In this document: piece by piece, positions 34,871 through 43,944 of the stretch
Layout of the letters: every line of letters starts with the position of its first letter
Position numbering within the stretch: position 1 is the first letter of the stretch
NCBI RefSeq assembly: GCF_000341105.1
Contig: NZ_ANBB01000067.1
Span: 1-64,000, forward strand
Reading direction: 5' to 3'
Length of the DNA: 64,000 nucleotides
Source: Nocardiopsis potens DSM 45234
GTDB lineage: Bacteria > Actinomycetota > Actinomycetes > Streptosporangiales > Streptosporangiaceae
Notes under the pieces: generated by a model
What the model was told of the DNA's origin: nothing
Database searches by the model: none
The model's input: only the letters and a program-made list of their open reading frames with translations
Program-made: the position numbers and the translations under genes

Positions 34871-36582
34871 TCCCGCCCCTCGGCGCGGTGCGCCTCGCGC
34901 AGCGCGGTGTCGACGTCGGGGTAGAGGCCCTCCCGGTCGCCGAGCAGGTCCCGGACCTGGCCGATGTCGCGGGCGACGGCCAGCACCGCCCCCTCCGCGC
35001 GCAGCCGCCGGCCCAGTTCGCGGAGCATGCGCACGGCCGTGGCGTCGACGAAGGGGACCGTTTTCGCGTCCAGGACGACCGTGCGGGCGCCGCGCTCCCG
35101 GGCCATGGCCAGGATCCGCTCGCGGACGCGGTCGCTGTCGGCGAAGAACAGGCCGCCCTCCACCCGCACCACCAGGGCTCCGGGCGCGGGCTCGTCGGAG
35201 GGGGCGCGGGAGAGGTCGGTCCACCGGCCCGTGCGCGGGTCGCGGCCGAGTTCGGCGATGTTGGGCCGGGAGGCCCGGTAGAGCAGGAGCAGCAGCGAGG
35301 CGGCGACGCCGAGGAGCAGGCCGCGCAGGGTGCCCAGGACCAGGACGCCGAGCAGGGCGGCCACGGCGGCGATCAGGTCGGCGCGGGCGGCGGGCCCGTA
35401 GACCGCGACGAGCCTGCGGGTGGCCATCCCGTACAGGTCGCGGAAGGCGCGGACGTCGATCAGCTCCAGGACGGCGGCGATGACCACCGCCGCCAGCACG
35501 GCCTGGGGCAGCTTCTCGAACAGGCCGGTGAGGAAGAGCAGGGTCACCACCGTGAGCAGGGCGGCGGTCAGGCCGGAGACCTGGGAGCGGGCGCCGGCGG
35601 CGCCGTTGACGGCGGTCTTGGACAGGCTGCCGTTGACGACCATGCCCGAGCACAGGCCGGCGGCGGCGTTGGCGCCGCCCATCCCGATCAGCTCGCGGTC
35701 GGTGTCGACGGTGTCGCCGGTCTCGGCGGCGTAGGTCTTGGCGGCGCCGAGCCCTTCGGCGAAGCCGACCAGCGCGATGCCGGCCGCGCCCGCGGCCAGG
35801 TCCGCGTAGGCCCCCAGCGGCACGTCGGGCGGGCCGAGGGCGGGCAGGCCCGCGGGCAGGGCGCCCACGACTCCCACCCCGGCCCGGTCCAGGGAGAGCA
35901 GGGCGGTGGCGCCGATGCCGGCCAGCACCACCGCGAGGGAGGCGGGGAAGACCGGCAGCAGCCGTTTGAGCAGCAGCAGGGCGGCCAGGGCGCAGCCGCC
36001 GACCGCGAGGGTCGGCCAGTGCGGGTCGGCCGCCGCCGCGGCCAGCCCGGCCAGCTGCGCGAAGAACTCCCCCTCGGCGCCCTCCACCCCGATCAGCTCG
36101 GGCAGCTGCCCGGCGATGATGGTCAGGGCGATGCCGACGACGAAGCCCTTGAGCACCGGCTGGGAGATGAAGGCGGCCAGGAAGCCCAGCCGCAGCAGCC
36201 CAGCGGCCAGGGCGATCGCGCCGGTGGCCAGGGCCAGCGCGGCGGACAGTGCGGCCGCGCCGGCGCCGGTCGCGGCGGCGCCGCCCACCACGACCGCCGA
36301 GAGCGCCGCGGTCGCCGACATCGGCCCCACCACCAGCTGGCGCGAGGAGCCCAGCAGGGCGTACAGGAGCAGCGCGGCCGGGGCCGCGTACAGGCCGACG
36401 ACCGGCGGGACCCCGGCGATGGCGGCGTAGGCGATGGCCTCGGGGACCAGGACCGCCCACACGGTGGCGCCGGCCAGGACGTCGCCGCGGAGCAGGGCGG
36501 GCCGGTAGCCGCGCAGCGTCGGCGGGACGAGGGCGGAGGCCCGGAGGGCGCCCCGGCCGCCGCGGTCCTTGCTCGGTCTCAC
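34867..36582 (-). CDS. SulP-family anion transporter (first of tandem pair)
   Basis: The 571-residue protein has the SulP core: GDVLAGATVWAVLVPEAIAYAAIAGVPPVVGLYAA, SSRQLVVGPMSATAAL, ISQPVLKGFVVGIALTIIAGQLPEL, and a C-terminal STAS domain (LVVRVEGGLFFADSDRV, VLDAKTVPFVDATAVRML). It is the leader of the two-gene SulP operon and overlaps the second gene by 4 nt. The two paralogues differ clearly in sequence, so the duplication is old. The substrate cannot be read from sequence. The nearby alkylsulfatase makes sulfate a reasonable guess. Confidence 0.9.
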   Translation of the reverse strand: MRPSKDRGGRGALRASALVPPTLRGYRPALLRGDVLAGATVWAVLVPEAIAYAAIAGVPPVVGLYAAPAALLLYALLGSSRQLVVGPMSATAALSAVVVGGAAATGAGAAALSAALALATGAIALAAGLLRLGFLAAFISQPVLKGFVVGIALTIIAGQLPELIGVEGAEGEFFAQLAGLAAAAADPHWPTLAVGGCALAALLLLKRLLPVFPASLAVVLAGIGATALLSLDRAGVGVVGALPAGLPALGPPDVPLGAYADLAAGAAGIALVGFAEGLGAAKTYAAETGDTVDTDRELIGMGGANAAAGLCSGMVVNGSLSKTAVNGAAGARSQVSGLTAALLTVVTLLFLTGLFEKLPQAVLAAVVIAAVLELIDVRAFRDLYGMATRRLVAVYGPAARADLIAAVAALLGVLVLGTLRGLLLGVAASLLLLLYRASRPNIAELGRDPRTGRWTDLSRAPSDEPAPGALVVRVEGGLFFADSDRVRERILAMARERGARTVVLDAKTVPFVDATAVRMLRELGRRLRAEGAVLAVARDIGQVRDLLGDREGLYPDVDTALREAHRAEGRE

Positions 36583-36739
36583 CCGGGCCGCTCCTTCGGA
36601 CGGTGGCGGTGGTGGAGGCCCGGCGCCCTGCTCCGGTGGGAGCGGTGCCGGGCCGCCGCGCGAACGCGCCCCGGGCGGGGAGGCGGCGCGGAGTGCGGTG
36701 CTCCGGGCCGCGCCCGGCCCCGGGCGGGGGGAGGAGTGG

Positions 36740-37222
36740 TCAGGAGCGCAGGGCCTCGACCAGCGCCTGCTCGTCGTCCTTGGTGAGGTTGGTCTGGATG
36801 ACCACCGGGTCGAGGGGTTTGAACGCCTCGACGACCCGGTCCCGGGTGGCGGAGCGGGCGAGGAGGAAGACGGCGGCGCGGCCCTGCTCGAGTTCGGCGC
36901 CGATCCGCTTGATCATGTTGTCGTCGATGCCGATGTCGCCGAGCTTTCCGGCGATGGCCCCGGAGGCGGCGCCTGCGGCCAGGCCCAGCAGCGGGTTGAG
37001 GAAGAGCAGTCCGATGAGGGTGCCCCAGAGCGCGCCGGAGGCGGCGCCGGCGCCGGTGAGGTTGACGGTCTGGTGGATCCGCGGGCGCCCCTTGGCGTCC
37101 TTGTGGACGTAGGCGGCGTCCTCCAGCTGCAGCAGCTCCTGCTGTCCCAGCTCGCCCGCGATGTCCAGGGCCCGTTCGGCGGTCTCGGTGTCGGCGACGC
37201 CGAGCACGACCAGGTGCGACAT
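36740..37222 (-). CDS. DUF1269-type membrane protein
   Basis: The 160-residue protein starts MSHLVVLGVADTETAERALD, then LEDAAYVHKDAKGRPRIHQT, and a glycine-rich membrane hairpin, GAASGALWGTLIGLLFLNPLLGLAAGAASGAIAGKL, the DUF1269 signature. The C-terminus (IGAELEQGRAAVFLLARSA, VVIQTNLTKDDEQALVEAL) is soluble. The family occurs near stress and transport genes; its role is unknown. AAAGGAGGAAACGC gives an excellent ribosome binding site before the ATG. Confidence 0.88.
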   Translation of the reverse strand: MSHLVVLGVADTETAERALDIAGELGQQELLQLEDAAYVHKDAKGRPRIHQTVNLTGAGAASGALWGTLIGLLFLNPLLGLAAGAASGAIAGKLGDIGIDDNMIKRIGAELEQGRAAVFLLARSATRDRVVEAFKPLDPVVIQTNLTKDDEQALVEALRS

Positions 37223-37575
37223 GCGTTTCCTCCTTTACTCGGGTGGGGGCCTGCGGGCCCCGGTTCCGGGGGGTTCCCGAGCTTTTCCCGCCTTAATGCC
37301 ATGGGCAGGGAAAACACCGGCGTTCCGGGCCTCTGCCGCCGGCGGCGCCGGTGCCGGGGTTCCGGAGGTCCGCTCCGGCCGGCCCCCGCGGCCCACCGGG
37401 CGGACGGGGCCCGGTGTTCAGGTCGGGGAGTGATCCGGCTTCCCGTGCGGCCGGGCACAGCCGGCCGGTTCGCCTCCGGAGGCGGCCCGGGCCGCGGTCG
37501 CCCGCGCGCCGAGGCGCCGCGCGAGCGGCGCCCGGCCGCAGGCCGGTCGGGGTTCCCCGCCTCCGGGCAGGGGCC
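37223..37575. other. Gene-free stretch upstream of the DUF1269 gene
   Basis: No gene seen. An AT-richer patch with GGGAAAA/TTTTCCC symmetry around 37284-37314 may be promoter or operator sequence for the DUF1269 gene. Confidence 0.4.
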
Positions 37576-37830
37576 TCAGCGCTTGGCCTGCTTCCTGCGG
37601 GCCGAGGGGCGCAGCAGCCATCCGATCACCATGCCGGCCGCGACGGCCGCGGCCAGGGTGGCCCACAGCGGGGCCGCCACCGAGATGAGCAGCACCTGGA
37701 TCTGCGTGGGGTCCCGGTTCTGCAGCACGAAGACGACCACGACGGCCAGGAGTGCCAGCGCCACCCAGGCCCGGGGCGGGATGCTCCGCCCGGGGGCGGT
37801 CTTCTTCTCGTGCGCGGTGCCGTCGGCCAT
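37576..37830 (-). CDS. LapA/DUF1049-type small membrane protein
   Basis: This 84-residue protein has two membrane helices, RAWVALALLAVVVVFVLQNRD with the conserved QNRDPTQIQ after the first, and LWATLAAAVAAGMVIGWLLR, then a basic tail ARRKQAKR. This is the LapA (DUF1049) arrangement, whose E. coli member works with YciM in lipopolysaccharide assembly; in actinomycetes its role is unknown. GGAGGA precedes the ATG at 37830. Confidence 0.82.
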   Translation of the reverse strand: MADGTAHEKKTAPGRSIPPRAWVALALLAVVVVFVLQNRDPTQIQVLLISVAAPLWATLAAAVAAGMVIGWLLRPSARRKQAKR

Positions 37831-38076
37831 CGCGTCCTCCGCTCCCTCGGCCGCGCCGCAGGCCGACGCTGCCCGCCCGCGGTCCCGGTCCCCTCCGCGG
37901 CGCCGCCTCCCGCGAGAGTCCCGGTCGGGGCGCCCTTCGCTGACCTCTTCCCCCGCCGGGAGGGGGCCGGGGTAGCGGGAGGGCCAATTCCTCGCCTGGT
38001 TTCGACAGCCGCGCCGCCGGTCCCGGGGCGCCCCGGGACCGGCGGGCTTCCCGGGGCCGCTCCCCCGGCGCCGGGG

Positions 38077-40692
38077 TCAGCCGGCCGCGGCCCCGGCGGT
38101 GCGGAGGAGCTCGCCGAGGGTGCCGCGGAAGCCGGGGAGCATGCGCAGCGCCAGCACCCACGCGTCGGGCGAGGAGCCGAGGTGCTCGCGGACCGCGGCG
38201 GCCAGCGCCTCCTCCGCGCCCTTGCCGCCGCCCCACATCCACTTCAGCACCGAGACCGCGGACGGGGCGTGCTCGATGACGTCCCCGGGGGCGACGGCGC
38301 CCTGCTCGAGCGCGGCGGTCAGCCACTTGGAGAGGTCGATCCCGCCGTCGTAGTGGGCGGGGCGGGAGCGCAGGATCCGCTCCCCCGTCCAGTCCGGCCC
38401 GATCCGCAGCCGCGCCATCTCCTCCTTGTCCTCCTCCGGCCGGCCGACGGTGCCCCGGAGCCTGGCGGTGTGCAGCAGCGTCTCCCAGGCCGCGTAGTCG
38501 GCGTCGGAGCGCCACACCGCGGCCTCGGCCTCCTTGCGGAAGTCCTCCGGGACGTCGGGGAGCTCGGCCAGTCCGGCCAGGGCCGCGCTGGGCAGCGGGT
38601 CCCGCCGGTGCTCGGCCGCGATCTCGGCCCAGTGCCAGGCGTGGGAGTGGCGGAACAGCTCGGCGCCGGGGAAGTGCTGCCCGCGCAGCTCGCGGATCTG
38701 CGCACTGGCCGACTCTCCCTCGGCGGCCTGGGCGCGCAGCTCCTCCAGGGCCTTGTCCCGGTCCTCCGCGCCCAGCAGCTCCTCGACGGTCTTGCGCACC
38801 TCCTGGCGGAAGACCCTGCTGGTGAAGGCGACCGGCTCGAGGTCCTCCCCGAGCAGGTCGGCGACGGCCTCCGGGCCGCGCCGCTCCCACAGGTTGAGCA
38901 GCAGCCGCAGCTGCGGGGCCCGCCCGCGCACCCGGACGTGCCGCAGCAGGTGCCGCTGGAGGGCGGGGTCGGCGCAGTCCACCGGGTCGCGGCCGCTGAA
39001 CCCGCCCTTGCGCTGCAGCAGCCGCTCCACCAGACCGGGGTCCAGCGGGACCTCGCCGGCGGCGCCGGGGCGGCAGGGGCGGCCGGAGAGCAGCCGCTCG
39101 CGCTGGACCGGGGTGGTCCCGGGGCGCAGGAACAGCCGCGCGTTGACCCCGGGGTCGTCCAGCTCCATCAGCCGCCGGACGCCGTCGGCGTCCAGGGTGG
39201 GGCGGGAGGCCAGGGCGGTGCGGTAGCGCGGGTCGCCGCCGGCGGCGAGGGCGAACCAGCCGTCCCGGAGCCGGCCGTGCCCGAGCAGGTCGTAGACGGC
39301 GCGGTCGTCCAGGTGCGGCAGGAGGGCGGTGCAGACCGGGTCGGCGGCGGCGTCGGCGAGCGCGGTGAACGCCCCGCGGGCCCCGGCGGGGTCGGGCACC
39401 CGGTCGCCGGTGGGCGCCGCGCCCGCCCCCGGCCAGGCCCCGCCCGGCTTCGCCCGGGCCGGGGGTTCGGCGGCCAGCAGCTCCGGGACGGTCCCGGTGA
39501 ACCCGGTCAGCCGGGCGCGGACCGCCCGCCAGCGCTCGACGTCGCCGCCCAGGTGCTCGGCGACCAGGGCGGCCAGCCCTTCGGTGAACTCCTCCCAGGC
39601 CGCCCGCCCCTCCGGGTGCTCCGGCGGGCGGCGGGCGGCGGCCAGGACCGCGGCGGCCGGGCGGGCGGTGCACAGCAGCTCGGCGCCGCCGATGCCGCGG
39701 CCCAGCCCGCGCCGGCAGAGGGTGAGCAGCACCCGGGCGGCGTCGCGCTTGGGCACACCGACGGCGAGCAGGCCGGCGTCCAGGTGCGCGGCGTGCGCGG
39801 CCACCGCCCGCGGCCGCTGGGCGAACAGGGCGTCGCGCACCTGCGCGGGGCAGTCGGCGCGCGCCGCCAGCAGCCCGGCGGCGGTGTCGTCGAAGGGGAC
39901 CCGGGCGGCGGCCTCGGCGACGGCGGCCCAGTCCAGTCCGGTGCGGAGCTCCAGCTGCTCGGCGCGGTCGGCGAGCGCGGTGTCGTAGAGCTCCTCGATC
40001 GCGCCCCGGGTGCCCTCGGCCCGCTCGGCGGCGGCGCGCAGCGGCTCCGGGCCGCCCGCCTCCAGTGTTTTGCGGGCCTCGGCCGCGGCCTCCGGGGAGA
40101 GCCGCTCCTCGCCGACGGCGGCCAGCACCTCCTCCAGGGCGGCCGGGCCGCCGTCGTGCTCGTACACGGTGAGCAGGGCGCGCAGCCGCTCGGCGCGGGT
40201 CAGCCCGTCGGCGGCGCCCTCCAGGGCGGCGCGCGCCATGCCCGGCAGCGGGCAGGCCACGGCGGCCCGCAGGAGGCGCACGTCCTTCTTGCCGAGCACC
40301 TCGTTCAGCTCCCCGCCGGGGGGCCAGTCGGCGGGCCGGGCGGCGGCCAGCACCGCCCGCCGCACGCTCAGCGGCCAGGGGGACCTCCCGTTCCTGCCGT
40401 CGGCGGCGACGGCGTGGGGGGAGAGCAGGGGGCGCCCCGCGGCGGCGCGGCCGGTGGCGATCAGCCGGTCGCGCAGGTCCGGCCGGGAGCGGACCATCCG
40501 CTCGTTGCGGGCCAGCGCCTCCAGCCACTTCGCGCGGCCGTCGGCCAGGACCGCCTCGAACAGCTCATCGGAGACCGGGAGCCGGGGCAGCAGCGGCTCC
40601 ACCACGTCGGGGACCGACGCGAGCAGCCGGGGCCAGTCCCCCGGGTCCCCGGCGCTCAGCAGCGGATGGGCGGTCTGGTGTTCCACGCGCAT
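38077..40692 (-). CDS. Large helical protein of unknown function (871 aa)
   Basis: The ATG at 40692 follows GGAGGAG. The 871-residue product has no signal peptide or membrane helix and is rich in Ala, Arg, Leu and Glu with many WxxLL-type helical segments (for example ELFEAVLADGRAKWLEALAR, LLLNLWERRGPEAVADLLGE). It looks like an alpha-solenoid: repeated motifs of the form LPxLDDRAVYDLLGHGRLRDGW and ALASRPTLDADGVRRLMEL. Three regions mention conserved tryptophan pairs (HSHAWHWAEIAAEH, LKWMWGGGKG). I recognise no family. It stands alone, divergent from a reductase-like gene. Confidence 0.8.
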   Translation of the reverse strand: MRVEHQTAHPLLSAGDPGDWPRLLASVPDVVEPLLPRLPVSDELFEAVLADGRAKWLEALARNERMVRSRPDLRDRLIATGRAAAGRPLLSPHAVAADGRNGRSPWPLSVRRAVLAAARPADWPPGGELNEVLGKKDVRLLRAAVACPLPGMARAALEGAADGLTRAERLRALLTVYEHDGGPAALEEVLAAVGEERLSPEAAAEARKTLEAGGPEPLRAAAERAEGTRGAIEELYDTALADRAEQLELRTGLDWAAVAEAAARVPFDDTAAGLLAARADCPAQVRDALFAQRPRAVAAHAAHLDAGLLAVGVPKRDAARVLLTLCRRGLGRGIGGAELLCTARPAAAVLAAARRPPEHPEGRAAWEEFTEGLAALVAEHLGGDVERWRAVRARLTGFTGTVPELLAAEPPARAKPGGAWPGAGAAPTGDRVPDPAGARGAFTALADAAADPVCTALLPHLDDRAVYDLLGHGRLRDGWFALAAGGDPRYRTALASRPTLDADGVRRLMELDDPGVNARLFLRPGTTPVQRERLLSGRPCRPGAAGEVPLDPGLVERLLQRKGGFSGRDPVDCADPALQRHLLRHVRVRGRAPQLRLLLNLWERRGPEAVADLLGEDLEPVAFTSRVFRQEVRKTVEELLGAEDRDKALEELRAQAAEGESASAQIRELRGQHFPGAELFRHSHAWHWAEIAAEHRRDPLPSAALAGLAELPDVPEDFRKEAEAAVWRSDADYAAWETLLHTARLRGTVGRPEEDKEEMARLRIGPDWTGERILRSRPAHYDGGIDLSKWLTAALEQGAVAPGDVIEHAPSAVSVLKWMWGGGKGAEEALAAAVREHLGSSPDAWVLALRMLPGFRGTLGELLRTAGAAAG

Positions 40693-40900
40693 GGGTGGCG
40701 CTCTCCTCCTCGGGCCGGTCCACGTCCTCCGGCCGCCCCGGGCGGCCGCCCTCCTCCGGGACGATGATCATGACAGGCGGCGCCGACACCCGCCGTCCGC
40801 CCCCTGCCCCGGACCGGATCCGCCGCGACCGATGAGTTCCGCTCCCCGGGGCGGTCGAACCGGGCGACGACGAAACCCCGCGGGAAAGGGCATCCAGGCC

Positions 40901-41527
40901 ATGAAACTGACGACCGTCACGAACGTCTCCGTCGACGGCGTGATCCAGGGGCTCGGCGGCTCGGCGGAGGACCGCCGCGGCGGGTTCGAGCGCGGCGGTT
41001 GGGCCCTGCCGCTGTTCGGCGGCGAGGCCGAGGACTTCCTGGGGCGGGTCTACCAGCGCGCCGACGCGTTCCTGTTCGGCCGGCGGACCTATGAGATCTT
41101 CGCCGGCTCCTGGGGGCGGATGGCCGACCCGGGCGGCAGCCCCATCGGGGACGCTCTGAACAAGCGGCCCAAGTACGTCGCGTCGACCACGCTCACCGAC
41201 CCGCAGTGGGCGGGCACCACTGTCCTCTCCGGGGACCTCGCGTCCGCCGTCGGCGCGCTGAAGGCCGAGCCCGCCGGCGAACTGCAGGTGCACGGCAGCG
41301 GCGCCCTGGTCCGCCGGCTGCTGGAGGACCGCCTGGTCGACGAGATCACCCTGTTCACCTACCCGGTGATCGTCGGCCAGGGAACGCGCCTGTTCCCGCA
41401 CGCCGGCCCGGACGCCGCACTCGACCTGGTCGACTCGCGCGCCTTCGCGGGCGGCATCACGATGCAGGTCTACCGCCCTGCCGGACGCCCGCAGTACGCG
41501 GCCTCCACCCCCATCCCGGGCACCTGA
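40901..41527 (+). CDS. Dihydrofolate reductase-like (RibD C-terminal domain) protein
   Basis: The 208-residue protein begins MKLTTVTNVSVDGVIQGLGG, has ADAFLFGRRTYEIFAGSWG, KYVASTTLTDPQW, and LQVHGSGALVRRLLEDRLVDEITLF with YPVIVGQGTRLFP, the standard pattern of the RibD_C/YyaP group. These bind NADPH in a DHFR fold; most have no known substrate. The ATG follows GGGAAAGGG at a long spacing. It is divergent from the 871-residue protein and ends just before a strong hairpin. Confidence 0.88.
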   Translation: MKLTTVTNVSVDGVIQGLGGSAEDRRGGFERGGWALPLFGGEAEDFLGRVYQRADAFLFGRRTYEIFAGSWGRMADPGGSPIGDALNKRPKYVASTTLTDPQWAGTTVLSGDLASAVGALKAEPAGELQVHGSGALVRRLLEDRLVDEITLFTYPVIVGQGTRLFPHAGPDAALDLVDSRAFAGGITMQVYRPAGRPQYAASTPIPGT

Positions 41528-41532
41528 CCCGG

Positions 41533-41563
41533 GCCCGCGGCCGGTAAGGAGCCGGCCGCGGGC
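41533..41563. terminator. Hairpin between convergent reductase and receptor-kinase genes
   Basis: GCCCGCGGCCGG (41533-41544) pairs with CCGGCCGCGGGC (41552-41563), a perfect 12-bp stem with a 7-nt loop, 6 nt after the reductase stop codon. Confidence 0.6.
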
Positions 41564-41699
41564 ACACGGACGGCGCCGTCGCGGCGGCCCTGCGGGCGCC
41601 TTCCCCGCCCGACCCGGGGCACGGAGGGCGCCGCCGCCTGTCGCCCCGCGCCGAGCCGGTCGCGCAGGGTCCGGCCCGGCTCCGGTGCGGGCCGGGTGC

Positions 41700-43694
41700 T
41701 CAGCCGCGGCACGCGTCCTCGGCGGTCATCCCCTCGGGGGCCAGGTCCTCCTCGGTGTAGCCGAACGGCTCGACGATCTCCAGCAGCCTGCCGTCGGCCC
41801 GCATCTCCGCCAGCACCCGGTCGACCTCCTCCGCCAGCTCCCGGTCCCGCTCGGCGAAGGCGAACCCGGAGACCGGCGGCTCCGCCTGCCCTTCGGGGAG
41901 GAAGCCGCCGGCGACCCGGTAGCCGCTCAGGTCCTCCTCCGCCATCCAGCGGAGCGATGCCGCCCCGCCCCCGATGGCGTCCACCCGGCCGCTCTCCAGC
42001 GCCGTCCGGGCATCCGCCATCGACCCGAAGGGGACGATGTTCTCAGCGTCGATCCCGGCCTCGGCCGCGTACTCCTGGCTCGCCGAGGCGTTGAGCACCC
42101 CGATCCGCCTCCCCTCCTCGGCGACGGAGGCGTAGTCGGCCAGTGTCCCGCTCTCCTCCTCGGCCGCCAGCACCCCCTCCAGGTTGGCCATGTCGGGGGC
42201 GGCGAAGGCCGCCCTAGCGCAGCGCTCCGGGGTGATGTACATGCCGGCGGCGACGGCGTCATGCCTGCCGCTTCTCAAGCCCGGCAGGAGCGCGTCCCAG
42301 GCATAGGAGCCGACACGGACCTCCTCGACGCCCAGTTCCGCGAAGACCGCCCTCGCCAGTTCGACGTGGTAGCCCGTCGCCTCCCCCTGCTCGTCGATGT
42401 ATCCGATGGGCGGTTCGTTGCTGATGGCGATCTCCGCGTATCCCTGCTCGCGCAGCTCCTGCAGCGCGGCGGGGACGCCGTCCCCGGGGCCGCCGGGCGT
42501 CGCCCCGGGGCCGCCCTCCCGGTCCGCCGAGGCCGCATCGATCAGCAGGGGCGCCCCCGCGATCGCGAGCGCCCCGCCGACCAGCAGTGCGGCGGCCGCC
42601 GCGCCGATCTTCAGCCCCCGCCGCAGGCCCGGCCTCCCCGGCGCGGCGGGGCCCGGCCCGGGGCCGCTGCCCGGACCGGGCGGGGGTGCGACCCCGCCCG
42701 GCGGTGCGGATCCCCGGGACGCTGCGAGCGGAGGGGCCTGCGGGGGCGCGCCGCCCGTGGCCGGCGGCGCCGGTGGGCCGCCCGCCGGGCGGGGAGCCCA
42801 TTCCCGCGCGACCACGGTGGCGACGATCGTCGCGTCGTCCTCCCCGCGGTCCGTTCCGCCGCCCCCGCCCCAGGCGACCTGCCGGAGGAGCCGCTCGGCG
42901 GCGGGCCTGTCCGCGGGGTCCCGGGCCAGCGCGCGGCGGACCGGGTCGACCAGTTCGCCGGGGACCCCGGAGAGGTCCGGTTCCTCGTTGAGGACCCGGT
43001 ACATCAGCGCCTCGGCGCTGCCCCGGCCGTAGGGCGGCCGGCCCGCCGACGCGTAGGCGACCAGTGCGCCCCAGGCGAACACGTCGTCCTCGGGGCCGCT
43101 GACGCCTCTGAACCGCTCGGGGCTCATCCAGCCGGGCGAGCCGATGAGCCCGCCGGTCCGGGTGATCCCGGTTTCGTCCAGGGCCCGCGCGATGCCGAAG
43201 TCGACGACCTTCGGGCCGTCGGGCGCCAGGATGACGTTGGCCGGTTTGAGGTCGCGGTGCACGATCCCCGCCGCGTGGATCCCGGCGATCGCCTCGGCCA
43301 TGCCGACCGCGAGCGCCCTGGCCTGCCCGAGCGGCATCGCCCCGCCCCGGCTCACCCGCTGCGCCAGCGTCGGGCCGGGCACGTAGGCGGTCGCGTACCA
43401 GGGCTCGGGGTCATCGGCCCCCGCCGCGACGAGGGGTGCGATGCTGCGCGCCCGCACCCGCTCCATCAGCCGGATCTCGCGTCCGAACCGCGCCCGGAAC
43501 TCCGCGTCCTCGGCGTACTCCGCCCGGACGACCTTGAGCGCCGCCCAGCCCCCGTCCGGCCCGGTGGCCCCGTAGACGACGCCCATCCCGCCGGCGCCGA
43601 TCCGGCCGTGCACCTGGAACGGCCCGACCCTGCGCCGGTCCTCGGGTCGCAGGTCCGACAGGGCGGGGCGCGGCGGGACGGGGGGACGGCTCAT
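41700..43694 (-). CDS. Receptor-type Ser/Thr kinase with extracellular EhuB-like solute-binding domain
   Basis: The 664-residue protein joins three parts. Residues 24-275 are a Hanks kinase: GAGGMGVV loop at 33-40, Lys54, HRDLKPAN at 146-153, DFG at 165-167. A Pro/Gly-rich linker (300-358) leads to one membrane helix at about 362-386 (KIGAAAAALLVGGALAIAG). The outer part, 408-664, is a family 3 solute-binding domain: AIAISNEPPIGYIDEQGE-like start, GYHVELARAVFAELGV, LLPGLRSGRHDAVAAGMYITPERC. The last phrase is a strong marker of EhuB, the ectoine/hydroxyectoine-binding protein. The likely role is to sense an osmolyte or amino acid outside and signal by phosphorylation; ligand identity is inference. 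Confidence 0.9.
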   Translation of the reverse strand: MSRPPVPPRPALSDLRPEDRRRVGPFQVHGRIGAGGMGVVYGATGPDGGWAALKVVRAEYAEDAEFRARFGREIRLMERVRARSIAPLVAAGADDPEPWYATAYVPGPTLAQRVSRGGAMPLGQARALAVGMAEAIAGIHAAGIVHRDLKPANVILAPDGPKVVDFGIARALDETGITRTGGLIGSPGWMSPERFRGVSGPEDDVFAWGALVAYASAGRPPYGRGSAEALMYRVLNEEPDLSGVPGELVDPVRRALARDPADRPAAERLLRQVAWGGGGGTDRGEDDATIVATVVAREWAPRPAGGPPAPPATGGAPPQAPPLAASRGSAPPGGVAPPPGPGSGPGPGPAAPGRPGLRRGLKIGAAAAALLVGGALAIAGAPLLIDAASADREGGPGATPGGPGDGVPAALQELREQGYAEIAISNEPPIGYIDEQGEATGYHVELARAVFAELGVEEVRVGSYAWDALLPGLRSGRHDAVAAGMYITPERCARAAFAAPDMANLEGVLAAEEESGTLADYASVAEEGRRIGVLNASASQEYAAEAGIDAENIVPFGSMADARTALESGRVDAIGGGAASLRWMAEEDLSGYRVAGGFLPEGQAEPPVSGFAFAERDRELAEEVDRVLAEMRADGRLLEIVEPFGYTEEDLAPEGMTAEDACRG

Positions 43695-43860
43695 GGAGAG
43701 GCGCCTTTCTACCGGCCCAACGGACCGGGTTCCGAGGGGGACCCTCCGTAGCCCAGCAGCGCCGGTGAGCGGCTGTCAAACCTCGCGGGGGTTCCGACCG
43801 GCTCAGGACGCCCGCCGCACCCCGCCCGCGGACCGGGCGGCCGGCGGGGAGCGGCGGTGG

Positions 43861-43905
43861 GCGCTCCCCTGGACGGCCGAGCGCTTCCGGGAAGAGAGGT
43901 CCGGC
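43861..43905. repeat. First copy of a 45-nt direct repeat
   Basis: 41 of 45 positions match 44521-44565, exactly 660 nt away. The second copy supplies the 5' region and ribosome binding site of the GrpB gene, while this copy has no gene behind it on the plus strand. Confidence 0.7.
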
Positions 43906-43944
43906 CCCGCTCCGCCGCGGGACCGGGCGTGCGGACGGTGGGCG

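Noticed and set aside
33284-34924. 546-codon plus-strand frame opposite the SulP genes
   Set aside because: Gly/Gln/Arg-rich antisense shadow; the minus strand codes for clear SulP transporters.
34888-36786. 632-codon plus-strand frame opposite the first SulP gene
   Set aside because: Antisense shadow, no ribosome binding site and low-complexity translation.
37351-40767. 1138-codon plus-strand frame opposite the 871-residue gene
   Set aside because: Antisense shadow. The minus-strand frame has a ribosome binding site and normal protein composition, so I kept that one.
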